Of a DNA stretch of 64,000 bases, positions 33,465 to 42,839 are shown piece by piece. The position numbers and the translations under genes were made by a program. The stretch lies in assembly GCA_017992605.1 (NCBI GenBank), contig JAGOOG010000002.1:124001-188000 (forward strand), given 5' to 3'. Source of the DNA: Deltaproteobacteria bacterium. Its GTDB lineage: Bacteria; Desulfobacterota; Desulfomonilia; UBA1062. A model generated the notes under the pieces. It was given only the letters and a program-made list of their open reading frames with translations. It made no database searches and was not told the DNA's origin. The number at the start of each line of letters is the position of its first letter. Positions within the stretch are counted from its first letter, which is position 1.

Positions 33465-35882
33465 TCACGTCCTCTTTCTGCTCAGGAGGTTCTGTGCCAC
33501 CCGCACTGCATCGACGCCGTCTCTGGCATAGCTGGCCCCGATGGTCTCCGCGAATTCTCCGGTGACGACTGCGCCCCCCACCATGACATCGCAGGTGATG
33601 CCCGCATCCCGCAGGCGGTTCACGGTTTCTCCCATGTTCATCATGGTGGTGGTCATCAGGGCGGAGAGACCCACGATGTCTACGCCGGCGTCCTTTGCAG
33701 CAGCTATGATCCTCTGGGGAGGGACGTCCTTCCCCAGGTCCAACACGTCGTAGCCGTTGTTCTTCAGCATGAGCCCCACGATATTCTTCCCGATGTCATG
33801 AATGTCCCCTTCGACAGTGGCCAGAAGTATCCTGCCCTTGGTCGTCGAAACGTCCCCTCCTTCTCCGAGAAAGGGCTCGAGCCGTTCAAAACCGCGTTGC
33901 ATGGCCTCGGCACTCGCTATGAGTTGGGGGAGAAAGTAGACCTTCTTCTCGTAGAGCTCCCCCACCTTCTGTATGGCGGGAATCATCACCCCGTCAACCA
34001 GCACGCGGGCCTTCACGCCTTCATCGAGAGCCCTATCGACGAGGGCGGGCGCCCTGTCCCGGTCTCCTTCCAGGATGGCCCGGGCAATGAGTTCCTCCAC
34101 GGAAAGCCGTTCCTGCACGGCTGGGGCCGGGACCGCATGATCCCGTGCGACGCTGAAATGGCCGATGAACCCGGCGGCGTCCTTGTCCCTGCCTGCGAGT
34201 ACATCCCCTGCCCGTTTGACGTTCATGAGTTCCACGCTCTCTGGATTGGCGATGGCACAGGAAAGGCCGCTGGCAATGGCCATGGAGAGGAACGATGCGT
34301 TGACCCACGCCCGTTCGGGCAGGCCGAAGGAGACATTGGAAAGGCCCACGACGGAATGGCAGCCCAGGGTACGGCTGCACCAGGTTATGGTCTTGAGCGT
34401 CTCCAGGGCAGCCTGTCCATCGGCCGAGACGGCCATGGCGAGTGCGTCCACCATGAAGTCGTCCCTGGTGAACCCGTGTTCACGGGCCGCTGCATATACC
34501 CTCCGGACGATCTCCTGGCGTTCGAGGGCCGTCCTGGGCAGGGACGACCCCGTAATGGGAAGAAGGATGAACATGGCCCCGTAGGAGGCAGCGAGCCGAA
34601 GGCGATCTTCGAGGGTCTTCTCCTCCGCTGATATGGAGTTGATCAGTGCCCTTCCGGGGTATAACCGCAGGGCGGCTTTCAGGGCATCTATGTGCGACGT
34701 GTCCAGGCACAGCGGGGAATCGGTGGCAAGGACCAGGTTTTTCACTGCCTGCGTGAGGATCGCTTTCTCGTCGATGCCCGGCATGCCCACGTTGACATCC
34801 AGCAGTGCGGCTCCCTTCCTTACCTGTTCCCGGGCGAAGGAATTGACCAGCGAGAATTTCCCCTCGCGAAGTTCCTGCTGGAGCGCCTTCTTTCCTGTGG
34901 GGTTGATGCGCTCGCCGATGATGGTCAGGGGTGCGCCCCTGTCCAGGAAAACGGTGCGGGCATGGGAACTGACGGCACTGATGGACCTTCTTTGAACCGG
35001 GACCGGCCTCAGGGAAGAGCACTGCTCTTTCAGTGCGCGGATGTGCTCCGCGGTGGACCCGCAACAGCCTCCCAGCAGGTTGGCCCCTGCGTAGACAAAG
35101 GCACGCACATTTCCGGCAAACTCATCCGGCCCCATCTCGAAAGAGGTCTTTCCCTGTCTGAGCACCGGAAGCCCGGCGTTGGGCTTTGCCACCAGAGGAA
35201 CGCGTGCGTGAGGCTTCATGCGGGTGATGAGCGGGATCATCTCTGCAGGGCCCGTGGAGCAGTTGCACCCAACGGCATCGGCACCGAGGGCCTGCAGAGT
35301 GACGAGAGCAGAGACAGGGTCGGTGCCGTTCAAGGTACGACCCGATCCGTCGTATGTCATGGTGACGATGGTGTAGAGGTCAGTGACCTCCTTGATGGCG
35401 ATCAGCGCCGCCCTGGTCTCCTGGATGTCGATCATGGTCTCTATGACGAACAGATCGACGCCCCCCTCCAGGAGTCCCTGTATCTGCTCCTTGTAGCAGG
35501 CCACGGCAGCTTCGAATCCGATATCGCCGAAGGGCTCCACGAACCTCCCCGTTGGCCCGATGTCCCCGGCCACGAGGCCTCTGCTGCCCGCCGCTTCCCG
35601 TGCCGTGCCGGCAAGCTTCCGGTTCACGCCACGGACATCGGTGACGTCATACTGGGCAAGCTTGAAGCGGTTGGCCCCGAAGGTGCAAGCGAAGATGATG
35701 TCCGAACCTGCCTCGAGATACCCCCGGTGGACGGACCTGATGATCTCGCTGTTGTTCAGGCTGTACAGCTCGGGCGACACTCCGTGGGGCATGCCCCGGG
35801 CCTGGAGCTCGGTCCCTGTGGCTCCATCCAGAATGAGCACCCTTCGACGAATTATATGCTGTATCTTCTGTCTCGCGTTCAC
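33465..35882 (-). CDS. metH: Cobalamin-dependent methionine synthase without activation domain
   Basis: Transfers a methyl group from methyltetrahydrofolate to homocysteine through cobalamin; 805 aa. Domains in order: homocysteine binding (1-290) with the zinc cysteines in VGCNCSTGP and GGCCGSTAEH; pterin binding (about 320-580, GERINPTGKKA); B12 cap (about 590-680) and B12 Rossmann domain with the base-off His in GDIHDIGKN. The C-terminal AdoMet activation domain of E. coli MetH is missing, which explains the length. That domain is encoded separately 27 nt upstream. With fhs it places the methyl branch of folate metabolism in this genome region. Confidence 0.94.
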   Translation of the reverse strand: MNARQKIQHIIRRRVLILDGATGTELQARGMPHGVSPELYSLNNSEIIRSVHRGYLEAGSDIIFACTFGANRFKLAQYDVTDVRGVNRKLAGTAREAAGSRGLVAGDIGPTGRFVEPFGDIGFEAAVACYKEQIQGLLEGGVDLFVIETMIDIQETRAALIAIKEVTDLYTIVTMTYDGSGRTLNGTDPVSALVTLQALGADAVGCNCSTGPAEMIPLITRMKPHARVPLVAKPNAGLPVLRQGKTSFEMGPDEFAGNVRAFVYAGANLLGGCCGSTAEHIRALKEQCSSLRPVPVQRRSISAVSSHARTVFLDRGAPLTIIGERINPTGKKALQQELREGKFSLVNSFAREQVRKGAALLDVNVGMPGIDEKAILTQAVKNLVLATDSPLCLDTSHIDALKAALRLYPGRALINSISAEEKTLEDRLRLAASYGAMFILLPITGSSLPRTALERQEIVRRVYAAAREHGFTRDDFMVDALAMAVSADGQAALETLKTITWCSRTLGCHSVVGLSNVSFGLPERAWVNASFLSMAIASGLSCAIANPESVELMNVKRAGDVLAGRDKDAAGFIGHFSVARDHAVPAPAVQERLSVEELIARAILEGDRDRAPALVDRALDEGVKARVLVDGVMIPAIQKVGELYEKKVYFLPQLIASAEAMQRGFERLEPFLGEGGDVSTTKGRILLATVEGDIHDIGKNIVGLMLKNNGYDVLDLGKDVPPQRIIAAAKDAGVDIVGLSALMTTTMMNMGETVNRLRDAGITCDVMVGGAVVTGEFAETIGASYARDGVDAVRVAQNLLSRKRT

Positions 35883-35909
35883 GAAACCCTTCCTTCATTC
35901 AGTTCAATA

Positions 35910-36536
35910 CTATGTCAATCTCAAGACCCCTGCAACTGCCGTGACGCTCTTTTCCGGAATGAGGACCTTCGCCGGGGTCATGCGTATCCCTATCTCTCCG
36001 AGCTGCAGCATGTCGAACATGGTCTGCTGGTTCTCCAGAGAAAAATCCCCGTAGCCTGCCGAGAACCGTTTGCGGGTGAGCCTCCTGGAGCTGCGCAGGA
36101 GGTCCTGTCCAGCATAGTCCATGATCCAGTCGAGAGCTGCATCGGCCATCTCGCTTCCCACGGCGTCGAGTATGACCGCCCGGGTGAGGTTTTGTGAGGA
36201 GCAGGCGGCAATAGCGTCCATGATGCCCTGCCCCGCGGTGGCCCCCATGAGCAACGCGCCTGAACATCCCGCGAGCATTCCGGTTAGAGAACTGCTGGGA
36301 AAGACGGTCCCTCCTTCCAGCGTTATGCCCGCATCATCCCTGTCCCTGATGTCCATCACGAGGGCGGCCCCCTTCAGAAGGACGATGTCCGAGGCCTCCT
36401 CGATGGTTTTGCTCACCGTTTCCCGCTCGGCCGCACTGAGGCTGGTGAGGCCCTTCCTGAACCCCAGCCGGGCAAAGATCTCGCGTTCCGGCAGCCTCAC
36501 CCGGATTGCCTGGAAATGGATCGGCACCCGATACAT
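35910..36536 (-). CDS. Stand-alone methionine synthase activation protein
   Basis: A 208-aa protein similar to the AdoMet-binding reactivation domain of MetH. Evidence is the C-terminal RKRFSAGYGDFSLENQ, which resembles the RYSFGYPACP region of that domain, and its position 27 nt before a metH that lacks the domain. It would reductively methylate oxidised cobalamin with AdoMet and an external electron donor. Split systems of this kind are known, for example in Thermotoga. The start at 36536 has only a weak ACGGA; a weak promoter directly upstream (TTGAAT, GATCTA inverted) could make it leaderless. Confidence 0.86.
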   Translation of the reverse strand: MYRVPIHFQAIRVRLPEREIFARLGFRKGLTSLSAAERETVSKTIEEASDIVLLKGAALVMDIRDRDDAGITLEGGTVFPSSSLTGMLAGCSGALLMGATAGQGIMDAIAACSSQNLTRAVILDAVGSEMADAALDWIMDYAGQDLLRSSRRLTRKRFSAGYGDFSLENQQTMFDMLQLGEIGIRMTPAKVLIPEKSVTAVAGVLRLT

Positions 36537-36697
36537 TCCGTATGATCTAGATGTTCAGGGAGAAAGATTCAAGCCCTTTTCACAATGAGTTATCCACGCC
36601 CAGCAGGGGGCGTGATAAAAAACTGGCGGTCTGACTGGGGTTTTGGTAATATGCTCTGATCATAACACATTCTGTGCAACATAGATGGAGAGTATGT

Positions 36698-38152
36698 ATG
36701 GATCTTCAAAGGCTTTTTTATCCAGTAAGTGTTGCGGTGGTGGGGGCGTCCCCCCATCTCGGTGGCGGCAAGATGCCGTACTACCAGCTGCTCCAGATGG
36801 CAGGCTACAGGGGCAGGGTGTATCCTGTCAATCCCAAGTACGATGATATCGGCGGGGTCAGGGTGTATCCTTCCTTGGACGATATCCCCGAATCCGTGGA
36901 CCTCGCCATCGCGGCGGTTCCGGCCGGCAAGGCCCTGGAGACCGTCGAGGCGGCCGCTAGGAAGGGAATACGGTTCCTGCACTTCTTCACGTCCGGTTTT
37001 TCCGAGGTCGGGAACAAGGAGCTCGAAAAGGCCATGGTCGAGGCGGCCCGCAAAGGCGGCACAAGGATAGTGGGTCCCAACTGCATAGGAGTTCACTGCC
37101 AGTCCTCCGGGGTCACCTGCGACGTACCCAAGGCACCGCTGAAGGGTGTCGGCAACGTGGCCTTTCTCGGCCAGTCGGGCGGCATGACCCACAACTTCAT
37201 GCGCATGGCCGGCGCCCGGTATCTCGAACTGAACAAGATCGTGTCCTATGGAAACCAGATAGACCTCCGGGTGGAAGATTACCTCGACTACCTGGCCGGG
37301 GACGACACGGTCAGGGTGATCGCAGGGTACATCGAGGACATCAAGGACGGCAGGCGCTTCATGGAGGCGCTGAGAAAGACCACCGCCAGAAAACCCGTGG
37401 TGATCCTCAAGGGAGGCATCACCGAGCAGGGGGCCAAGGCGGCGTTCTCCCACACGGGGGCCTTGGCGGCGAGCCACGAGATATGGACTGCGGTCATGAG
37501 GCAGGAACGGGTCATAGAAGCGCTCAACTTCGAACAGCTGATCGACCTCACCATGATGGCAGTTGCCGAAAAGACACCGGCGGGGACGAGGCTCGGTTTC
37601 CTCGGGGCAGGAGGCGGTACGTCGGTCCTCTTCACCGATCTTTCCACCCTGGCCGGGCTCACCCTTCCGGAGCTCTCGGAAAAGTCCCAGAAACAGATCA
37701 GCCAGCGCATCAGCAACGTGAACACGAGCACCACGAATCCAGTGGACCTCGGCTTCTACGGCTTCGATTTCACCATCATGGCACACACCATCGAGGCCAT
37801 GGCTCAGGACGACCACATCGATGCCATCATCCCCTATTTCTCCCTGGACTTCATCACCTCGTTCCAGAAAGACCAGATCGAGAGCGGACCCCATGCCATT
37901 GTGGAAGCCGCACGGAAAACGAGAAAGCCGGTCATCCCCATCCTCTCCCAGTTCACTGAAAACATCCTGGATATCGAAGACGTCAGGATCAGGATGTACT
38001 CGATCTTCAGGAAGGCCGGCATGACCGTGTACAGGACCCCGCAGGACGCCATAGCATCCATCCACGGGTATCTGAAGTGGCGGCAGGGATCCGAGCCACA
38101 CCCGGCGATGGAATATGCTCCCTGCGAACAGACCATGACTGAGGCAGGCTGA
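36698..38152 (+). CDS. NDP-forming acyl-CoA synthetase, alpha-type chain
   Basis: A 484-aa protein with a CoA-binding domain (SVAVVGASPHLGGGK at 11-25) and two succinyl-CoA-ligase-like domains. The phosphorylated His is H252 in FSHTGALAASH. It would form or use acyl phosphate and CoA ester with ADP or GDP, allowing ATP synthesis from an acyl-CoA. The ATP-grasp beta domain found fused or adjacent in most systems is absent here and must be encoded elsewhere, or the protein has another role. The ATG at 36698 follows GGAGAG. Eleven nt separate it from the ketopantoate-reductase-like gene. Confidence 0.9.
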   Translation: MDLQRLFYPVSVAVVGASPHLGGGKMPYYQLLQMAGYRGRVYPVNPKYDDIGGVRVYPSLDDIPESVDLAIAAVPAGKALETVEAAARKGIRFLHFFTSGFSEVGNKELEKAMVEAARKGGTRIVGPNCIGVHCQSSGVTCDVPKAPLKGVGNVAFLGQSGGMTHNFMRMAGARYLELNKIVSYGNQIDLRVEDYLDYLAGDDTVRVIAGYIEDIKDGRRFMEALRKTTARKPVVILKGGITEQGAKAAFSHTGALAASHEIWTAVMRQERVIEALNFEQLIDLTMMAVAEKTPAGTRLGFLGAGGGTSVLFTDLSTLAGLTLPELSEKSQKQISQRISNVNTSTTNPVDLGFYGFDFTIMAHTIEAMAQDDHIDAIIPYFSLDFITSFQKDQIESGPHAIVEAARKTRKPVIPILSQFTENILDIEDVRIRMYSIFRKAGMTVYRTPQDAIASIHGYLKWRQGSEPHPAMEYAPCEQTMTEAG

Positions 38153-38163
38153 GAGGTGGACCA

Positions 38164-39102
38164 GTGAAGTATCTCGTCATGGGGGCAGGCGCCTTGGGAA
38201 GCGTGTTCGGCGGTCTGCTCGCCGAACACGGTCACGACGTGACCTTTGTGGGGGCTGACGATCACCTCCTGGCCATGCAGAGGCAGGGGCTCACCGTCAC
38301 CGGCATATGGGGAGACCACCACATAGGCGCTGTAAAAGCCCACTACGGAACTGAATCCCTTACCGGTCGCTTCGACATCGTGCTGCTGAGCGTGAAGTCC
38401 TATCACACCGCGGCGGTCGTCGCCCAGACGCTCCCCTTCATTCATGACGAGAGCCTCGTCTTTTCCATCCAGAACGGTCTCGGCAACTGGGAGACCATCG
38501 CCAAGACCGTGGGCTGGGACAGGACCGTGGGGGCCCGGGTGATCTTCGGCGCGGAGGTGGAGAAACCGGGAACGGCGCGTGTAACCGTCTACGCGGACAA
38601 GGTCCTCCTCGGATCTCCGTCGGGCTCGGTGCACCGGGATAGGATTCAACCGGTCTGCGACCATTTCAACGAGGCCGGCATACCCGCGGCCCTGTGCGAT
38701 GAGATCGCGTCATTCCTGTGGGGCAAGGTGCTTTACAACTGCGCGCTCAACGCCTTGGGCGCCATATTGAATGTCCCGTACGGGTCTTTGACTCAAACAC
38801 CCGAGCTCATGGCGGTCATGTACAATATCATACGGGAGATCTTCAACGTGGCCGCGGCGAAACAGGTCAGGCTCCCGTACGAAGACGCCGGTGCCTACTA
38901 CCGTACCCTGACCGAGGTGCAGCTTCCGCCCACGGCACAGCACAGGTCCTCCATGCTCCAGGATATGAGGAAAGGCTCACGGCTCACCGAGATCGATGCA
39001 CTCAACGGAGCCATCAGCAGGTACGGCAGGGAGTCCGGGGTGCCCACTCCGGTCAACGACGTGCTGACCGCCATCATCAAGGGCTTCCAGAAATCATCCT
39101 GA
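38164..39102 (+). CDS. panE: Ketopantoate reductase-family protein
   Basis: NADPH-dependent reductase of 312 aa from the ApbA/PanE family, which makes pantoate for CoA synthesis. The Rossmann motif GAGALGSVFGG is at residues 7-17, the catalytic Lys region is in LWGKVLYNCALNALGAI, and the family motif SSMLQDMRKGSRLTEIDALNG is near 270. GTG start at 38164 with GAGAGGTGG before it. Paralogues of this family act on other 2-keto acids. Its pairing with an acyl-CoA synthetase subunit, not with panB or panC, leaves that option open. Confidence 0.85.
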   Translation: MKYLVMGAGALGSVFGGLLAEHGHDVTFVGADDHLLAMQRQGLTVTGIWGDHHIGAVKAHYGTESLTGRFDIVLLSVKSYHTAAVVAQTLPFIHDESLVFSIQNGLGNWETIAKTVGWDRTVGARVIFGAEVEKPGTARVTVYADKVLLGSPSGSVHRDRIQPVCDHFNEAGIPAALCDEIASFLWGKVLYNCALNALGAILNVPYGSLTQTPELMAVMYNIIREIFNVAAAKQVRLPYEDAGAYYRTLTEVQLPPTAQHRSSMLQDMRKGSRLTEIDALNGAISRYGRESGVPTPVNDVLTAIIKGFQKSS

Positions 39103-39117
39103 TCTTTCGGTTAACCC

Positions 39118-40428
39118 TCAGAGCGACCGTTTGATGGCGTCGTAGTCACGGGAACTCAAGCCCCCGGACCTGCATGGCAAAAGGGTGTTGTTGTGGAACA
39201 GGGGCTCTTCGGTTAAGGGGAATCGGCTCACCTTCACCGCCTCGTCCCATTCCCCGGTGTGGGGTATGGGTGAGAACTCAGACAGCCGTGGTCTCCCCCC
39301 GTGCGCCTTAACCAAATTCACCGTTTCGATCACCTCTGCAGCCTCCTGACCCGGCAGTCCGCAGAGGATGTAAACGCCGATGTCATCCGCCCCGTATCCG
39401 GCCCCGTGCAGGTTCTCCATGGCCCGCGCGAATTCGTCGCTCGTCACCTTGCCGCCGCTCTCTTGCTGTCTCACGGCATCAGACGACTCCAGGCCCAGCC
39501 GGATAGTCGAGAAACCCGCCCTCCTCATCAGATCTGCCATCTCCTGCGTGATCTGCCTGGCATGCAGTCCGTTGGGACAGTGAAACCTCACCCCCGGCAC
39601 TCGGTCGATGATCTCCTCCAGGAGCCTGCATGCGTGGTCACGGGGTGTGAGCAGCGCATCGTCGTAGAACGCGAAATCGCTCACCTTGTGTTCCCGGTTC
39701 CAGTAGGCGATCTCTGAGGCCACCTTGACCGGGTCCCGGAGGCGAAGACGCCCGCAGAGATATCCGGATGCGCAGTAGGTACAGCTGCAGGGACACCCCC
39801 TGCTCGCCCGGATGCAGACGTAGCGCAGATCAGGGACAAGGTCGAAACAGGGATAGGGCAGGCTGTCGAGATCATCGGGGTCCGGGACATACTCAGGTGG
39901 ATCTCCCCACATGTCTTCCAGCAGATCGAGGATTGCCGGCACCCCGTCGTGGGTGATGACGTGGTCCGCACCGGAGAACCGGCATGCGTGATCGGCGCAC
40001 AGGGTCGCATACACCCCGCCGAGGATCACGGGGACCCCGGGGAGACGCTCCCTGATCAGGCGGATCGTCTCGACGACACCGGGGTACCAGTACGTCATCA
40101 TGGAGGTCACGAGCACGATATCGGGACACTGGACACCACCCAGTCTCTCGATGAATTCCTCCGGGGTCATGCCGTACCTGGCGTAATGCCTCTGGATCGA
40201 TGAGAGCTGCGGCGGTTTGGGGATAATCTGCCGGTGAAATCTTCCCTGGCCCCAGCTCCTTCTGGCAGGCGCCATCGGTGAATCAAGGCAGTCTATGAAA
40301 TCCAGCCGGCAGCCGTTCTTTCTCAGCAACGAGCCGATGATCAGCAATCCCAGAGGTTTTGCCCACAGGTCATAGGCCGCGAAATCGTATATCCAGGGAT
40401 TGACGAGAAGAACCTTTCTGCCGCGCAT
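39118..40428 (-). CDS. B12-binding radical SAM enzyme
   Basis: Radical S-adenosylmethionine protein of 436 aa with an N-terminal cobalamin-binding-like domain (1-170; KVLLVNPWIYDF, VILGGVYATL). The [4Fe-4S] motif is C212-x3-C216-x2-C219 in RASRGCPCSCTYCASG. Members are methyltransferases or cyclases of the BchE/HpnP/tryptophan-methylase group; product unknown. The N-terminal part lacks the classical DxHxxG, so base-off binding may differ. It lies 9 nt after a YjdF-type membrane protein and, through it, in the glpD operon, which hints at a lipid or glycerol-linked substrate. Confidence 0.88.
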   Translation of the reverse strand: MRGRKVLLVNPWIYDFAAYDLWAKPLGLLIIGSLLRKNGCRLDFIDCLDSPMAPARRSWGQGRFHRQIIPKPPQLSSIQRHYARYGMTPEEFIERLGGVQCPDIVLVTSMMTYWYPGVVETIRLIRERLPGVPVILGGVYATLCADHACRFSGADHVITHDGVPAILDLLEDMWGDPPEYVPDPDDLDSLPYPCFDLVPDLRYVCIRASRGCPCSCTYCASGYLCGRLRLRDPVKVASEIAYWNREHKVSDFAFYDDALLTPRDHACRLLEEIIDRVPGVRFHCPNGLHARQITQEMADLMRRAGFSTIRLGLESSDAVRQQESGGKVTSDEFARAMENLHGAGYGADDIGVYILCGLPGQEAAEVIETVNLVKAHGGRPRLSEFSPIPHTGEWDEAVKVSRFPLTEEPLFHNNTLLPCRSGGLSSRDYDAIKRSL

Positions 40429-40437
40429 GAAAGGAGC

Positions 40438-41052
40438 CTATGCTTTCAGCTCGGCGATCTCCCGGTCATGGACCTTCGAGAGGAAAACCTGGGCAAGGAT
40501 GGACCCAATGAAGGCCAGGAACATGTCCCACTGGGTATCCCAGACATCTCCCTGGGTGCCGAGAAAATCCTGTGCGGCTATGCCGCCGAGCAGGGCTGCC
40601 CACCACTCGATGAATTCGTAGAAGGCGCTCAACGCGAGGCAGACGCACACGACCATGAAGAAAAGCCATTTACCCGACTTCAGCGGCGAGGTGCGCACGA
40701 GAATCTCCCGTACCAGGATGGCAGGGATGAATCCCTGGGCCAGGTGCCCCACGCGGTCGTAGTGGTTGCGGGCCAGGTCGAAGAGGTCCTGCACCCAGAA
40801 CCCAAGGGGCACCCGTGCGTAGGTGTAGTGACCCCCGAGCATGAGTATCAGGGCATGGATGAAAATGAGCCGGTAGGCCAGCGGGGTGAGCCGGAACCGA
40901 CGGCAGGTGGCCAGCAGGATGGGTACGCCTATGAGAATCGGCGCCACCTCGAGGAGCCAGGTGACCCGATCATAGGGCCGGATACCTGAAAACACGAGTG
41001 CTATGGACCCAAGAACCAGCAGGGCAACGGGTTCATAGGCACGCTGTGTCAT
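40438..41052 (-). CDS. YjdF/DUF2238-type inner-membrane protein
   Basis: A 204-aa polytopic membrane protein with about six helices. The conserved loop ARNHYDRVGHLAQGF and the downstream EFIEWWAALLGG match the DUF2238 family of unknown function. The ATG at 41052 overlaps the glpD stop by 4 nt (ATGA), so translation is coupled. A biochemical role is not known; proximity to glpD and a radical SAM enzyme suggests lipid metabolism. Confidence 0.85.
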   Translation of the reverse strand: MTQRAYEPVALLVLGSIALVFSGIRPYDRVTWLLEVAPILIGVPILLATCRRFRLTPLAYRLIFIHALILMLGGHYTYARVPLGFWVQDLFDLARNHYDRVGHLAQGFIPAILVREILVRTSPLKSGKWLFFMVVCVCLALSAFYEFIEWWAALLGGIAAQDFLGTQGDVWDTQWDMFLAFIGSILAQVFLSKVHDREIAELKA

Positions 41053-42704
41053 GTCGATGCTTCCCCCTTCACTGAAAAGGTATCCAGGACCCTGTCCATC
41101 TCCGCGATCCCTTTCGCCTTCTTCCATTTGAGTTCCTTGGCCACGAACTCGGCAACCCGTTCAATGACATCGTCACCGGGGTTGCCCAGGGTACACAGGC
41201 CTGTCCGGCGGAAGAGCACATCGGACAGACTGATCGCCATCTCGTTCCTGACTGCGTGAAGGATCTCGGCCCAGACATCGGGAAACTGCTCGCAAATTCT
41301 GCTCAGGTGAACCTTCTTCTCTCCCGCTTGGATGACGTCCTGATACCTGCTGCCGTAGTTCCGGCAGAGATTCTCCACTGAATCGTCTGAAAGACCATCG
41401 GGCTTCCTCATCGTGGCCCGTTCCACGAAGCTCGAAAACCTGCCTATCTCTCCTCCGTAGAGAGGAGTCGTGTGGGTCTGGCAGGCAACCGTCTCCCTGC
41501 CGAGCTTCAGAATGACCATGTCGATAAGCTGCCTGGCCATGTTGCGTGAAGTGGTGTACTTTCCGCCTATGGCGGTGACGAAGCCCTTTATGCCCTCATC
41601 CGTCTCATGGTCGTAGATTTCGTATTTCCGGGAGGCGTCGTACACCTCCACCTCCACGCTCGTCTCCTTTTCCACAATGGGCCTCAGGCCGCCATACTGG
41701 AATATGATATCACTGCGAGTGAGCCTGGCAGCAGGCACCGTGACGTTGATCTCGTCGAGGAAATCATTGATGTCGGCCTCGGTCACTCTGAAATCGTCCG
41801 GGTCACCTTTGTAGACGACATCCGTGGTGCCGATGAGACTGCTGCCACGCCAGGGTATTATGAAGAAATGTCTTCCGGACTTGGTTTGGAGGACCATTGC
41901 GTGGTCTTTGTAGAGTGGTCTCGTGATGATGTGAATCCCCTTGGAACGGATGAGACCGTGGTGTTTCCTGCCCCGTATCCTGCCGAGGATCGTGTCTGCC
42001 CAGGGACCTGCCGCATTCACCGTGACCGCGGCCTTGATGTCATATTCTCTGTCCTTGTCCATCAGGTCCCGGACACGGGCTCCCACCACCGTGTCCCCCT
42101 CCACGAGGAGATCTCCGGCCATGAGGTAGTTGGCTGCATCGGCCCCATACTCCACGGCCGAGAGGATGGGCTCGAGGGTCAGCCTCTCGGGGTTGTACAT
42201 CTGGCAGTCATAATAGATCACCCCCCCCTTGAGATCGGCCGGGTCGAGAATAGGCTCGAGCCTGATGATCTGTTCGGCCGAGAACTTCTCGTGCCCGGGG
42301 ATCTTCTTGTCGTCGTCGTTGATCCATTTCCGGTCATAGGAAAGCGTGTCGTAGAACACCATGGCCGATACCGCAGCCGGCATGCCCCTCATGCCCCACC
42401 CGTAGGCCGGGAAGACGAAGGGCAGGGGGTAGACGAGGTGAGGTGCGATGATCTCCATGATCCTGCGCTCCTGGAGCGATTCCCTGACGAGACCCACCTC
42501 GAGCGTCTTGAGATACCGCAGGCCGCCATGAATGAGCTTGGAGGTGGCAGCAGAGGTGGCGGCCCCGAAATCACCCTTGTCGATGAGGGCGACCTTCAGG
42601 CCTCGAAGGGTCCCGTCCCAGGCGATGAAGGCCCCGGTGATGCCTCCGCCGATCACCAGCATATCGTAACGCGTTCCCGCCATCTTCCTGATGTCCCTGT
42701 TCAT
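41049..42704 (-). CDS. glpD: Glycerol-3-phosphate dehydrogenase (FAD)
   Basis: Respiratory flavoprotein oxidising glycerol 3-phosphate to dihydroxyacetone phosphate and passing electrons to quinone; 551 aa. The FAD dinucleotide motif is IGGGITGAFIAWDGTLRG at 18-35; ATSKLIHGGLRYL, VNAAGPWAD and GGLRP are all typical. The C-terminal DAO_C domain includes FRRTGLCTLG. The ATG at 42704 follows GAGAGGTGTC. It is the first gene of a transcript with the DUF2238 protein and the radical SAM enzyme. No glycerol kinase or facilitator is present in the window. Confidence 0.95.
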   Translation of the reverse strand: MNRDIRKMAGTRYDMLVIGGGITGAFIAWDGTLRGLKVALIDKGDFGAATSAATSKLIHGGLRYLKTLEVGLVRESLQERRIMEIIAPHLVYPLPFVFPAYGWGMRGMPAAVSAMVFYDTLSYDRKWINDDDKKIPGHEKFSAEQIIRLEPILDPADLKGGVIYYDCQMYNPERLTLEPILSAVEYGADAANYLMAGDLLVEGDTVVGARVRDLMDKDREYDIKAAVTVNAAGPWADTILGRIRGRKHHGLIRSKGIHIITRPLYKDHAMVLQTKSGRHFFIIPWRGSSLIGTTDVVYKGDPDDFRVTEADINDFLDEINVTVPAARLTRSDIIFQYGGLRPIVEKETSVEVEVYDASRKYEIYDHETDEGIKGFVTAIGGKYTTSRNMARQLIDMVILKLGRETVACQTHTTPLYGGEIGRFSSFVERATMRKPDGLSDDSVENLCRNYGSRYQDVIQAGEKKVHLSRICEQFPDVWAEILHAVRNEMAISLSDVLFRRTGLCTLGNPGDDVIERVAEFVAKELKWKKAKGIAEMDRVLDTFSVKGEAST

Positions 42705-42780
42705 GACACCTCTCCGATTCTGTGAGTTACGGCTCATGACACCATCGAGGACAATCCCTGCCGCAGCTTTCCACCGATAC

Positions 42781-42808
42781 AATATAATGCCGTGACGTAT
42801 CTATGCAA
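42781..42808 (-). promoter_or_regulatory. Possible glpD promoter
   Basis: -35 TTGCAT (42803-42808), a 16-nt spacer and -10 TATATT (42781-42786) on the minus strand, within the 135-base gap before glpD. The leader would be about 70 nt. Confidence 0.42.
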
Positions 42809-42839
42809 ATTCATGCGTTTATCTATTCGCTCCGTCGCC

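Noticed and set aside
36588-36614. TTATCCACG beside a hairpin, resembling a DnaA box near an origin
   Set aside because: Only one imperfect box, no cluster of boxes, no AT-rich unwinding region, and no dnaA/dnaN/gidA genes nearby.
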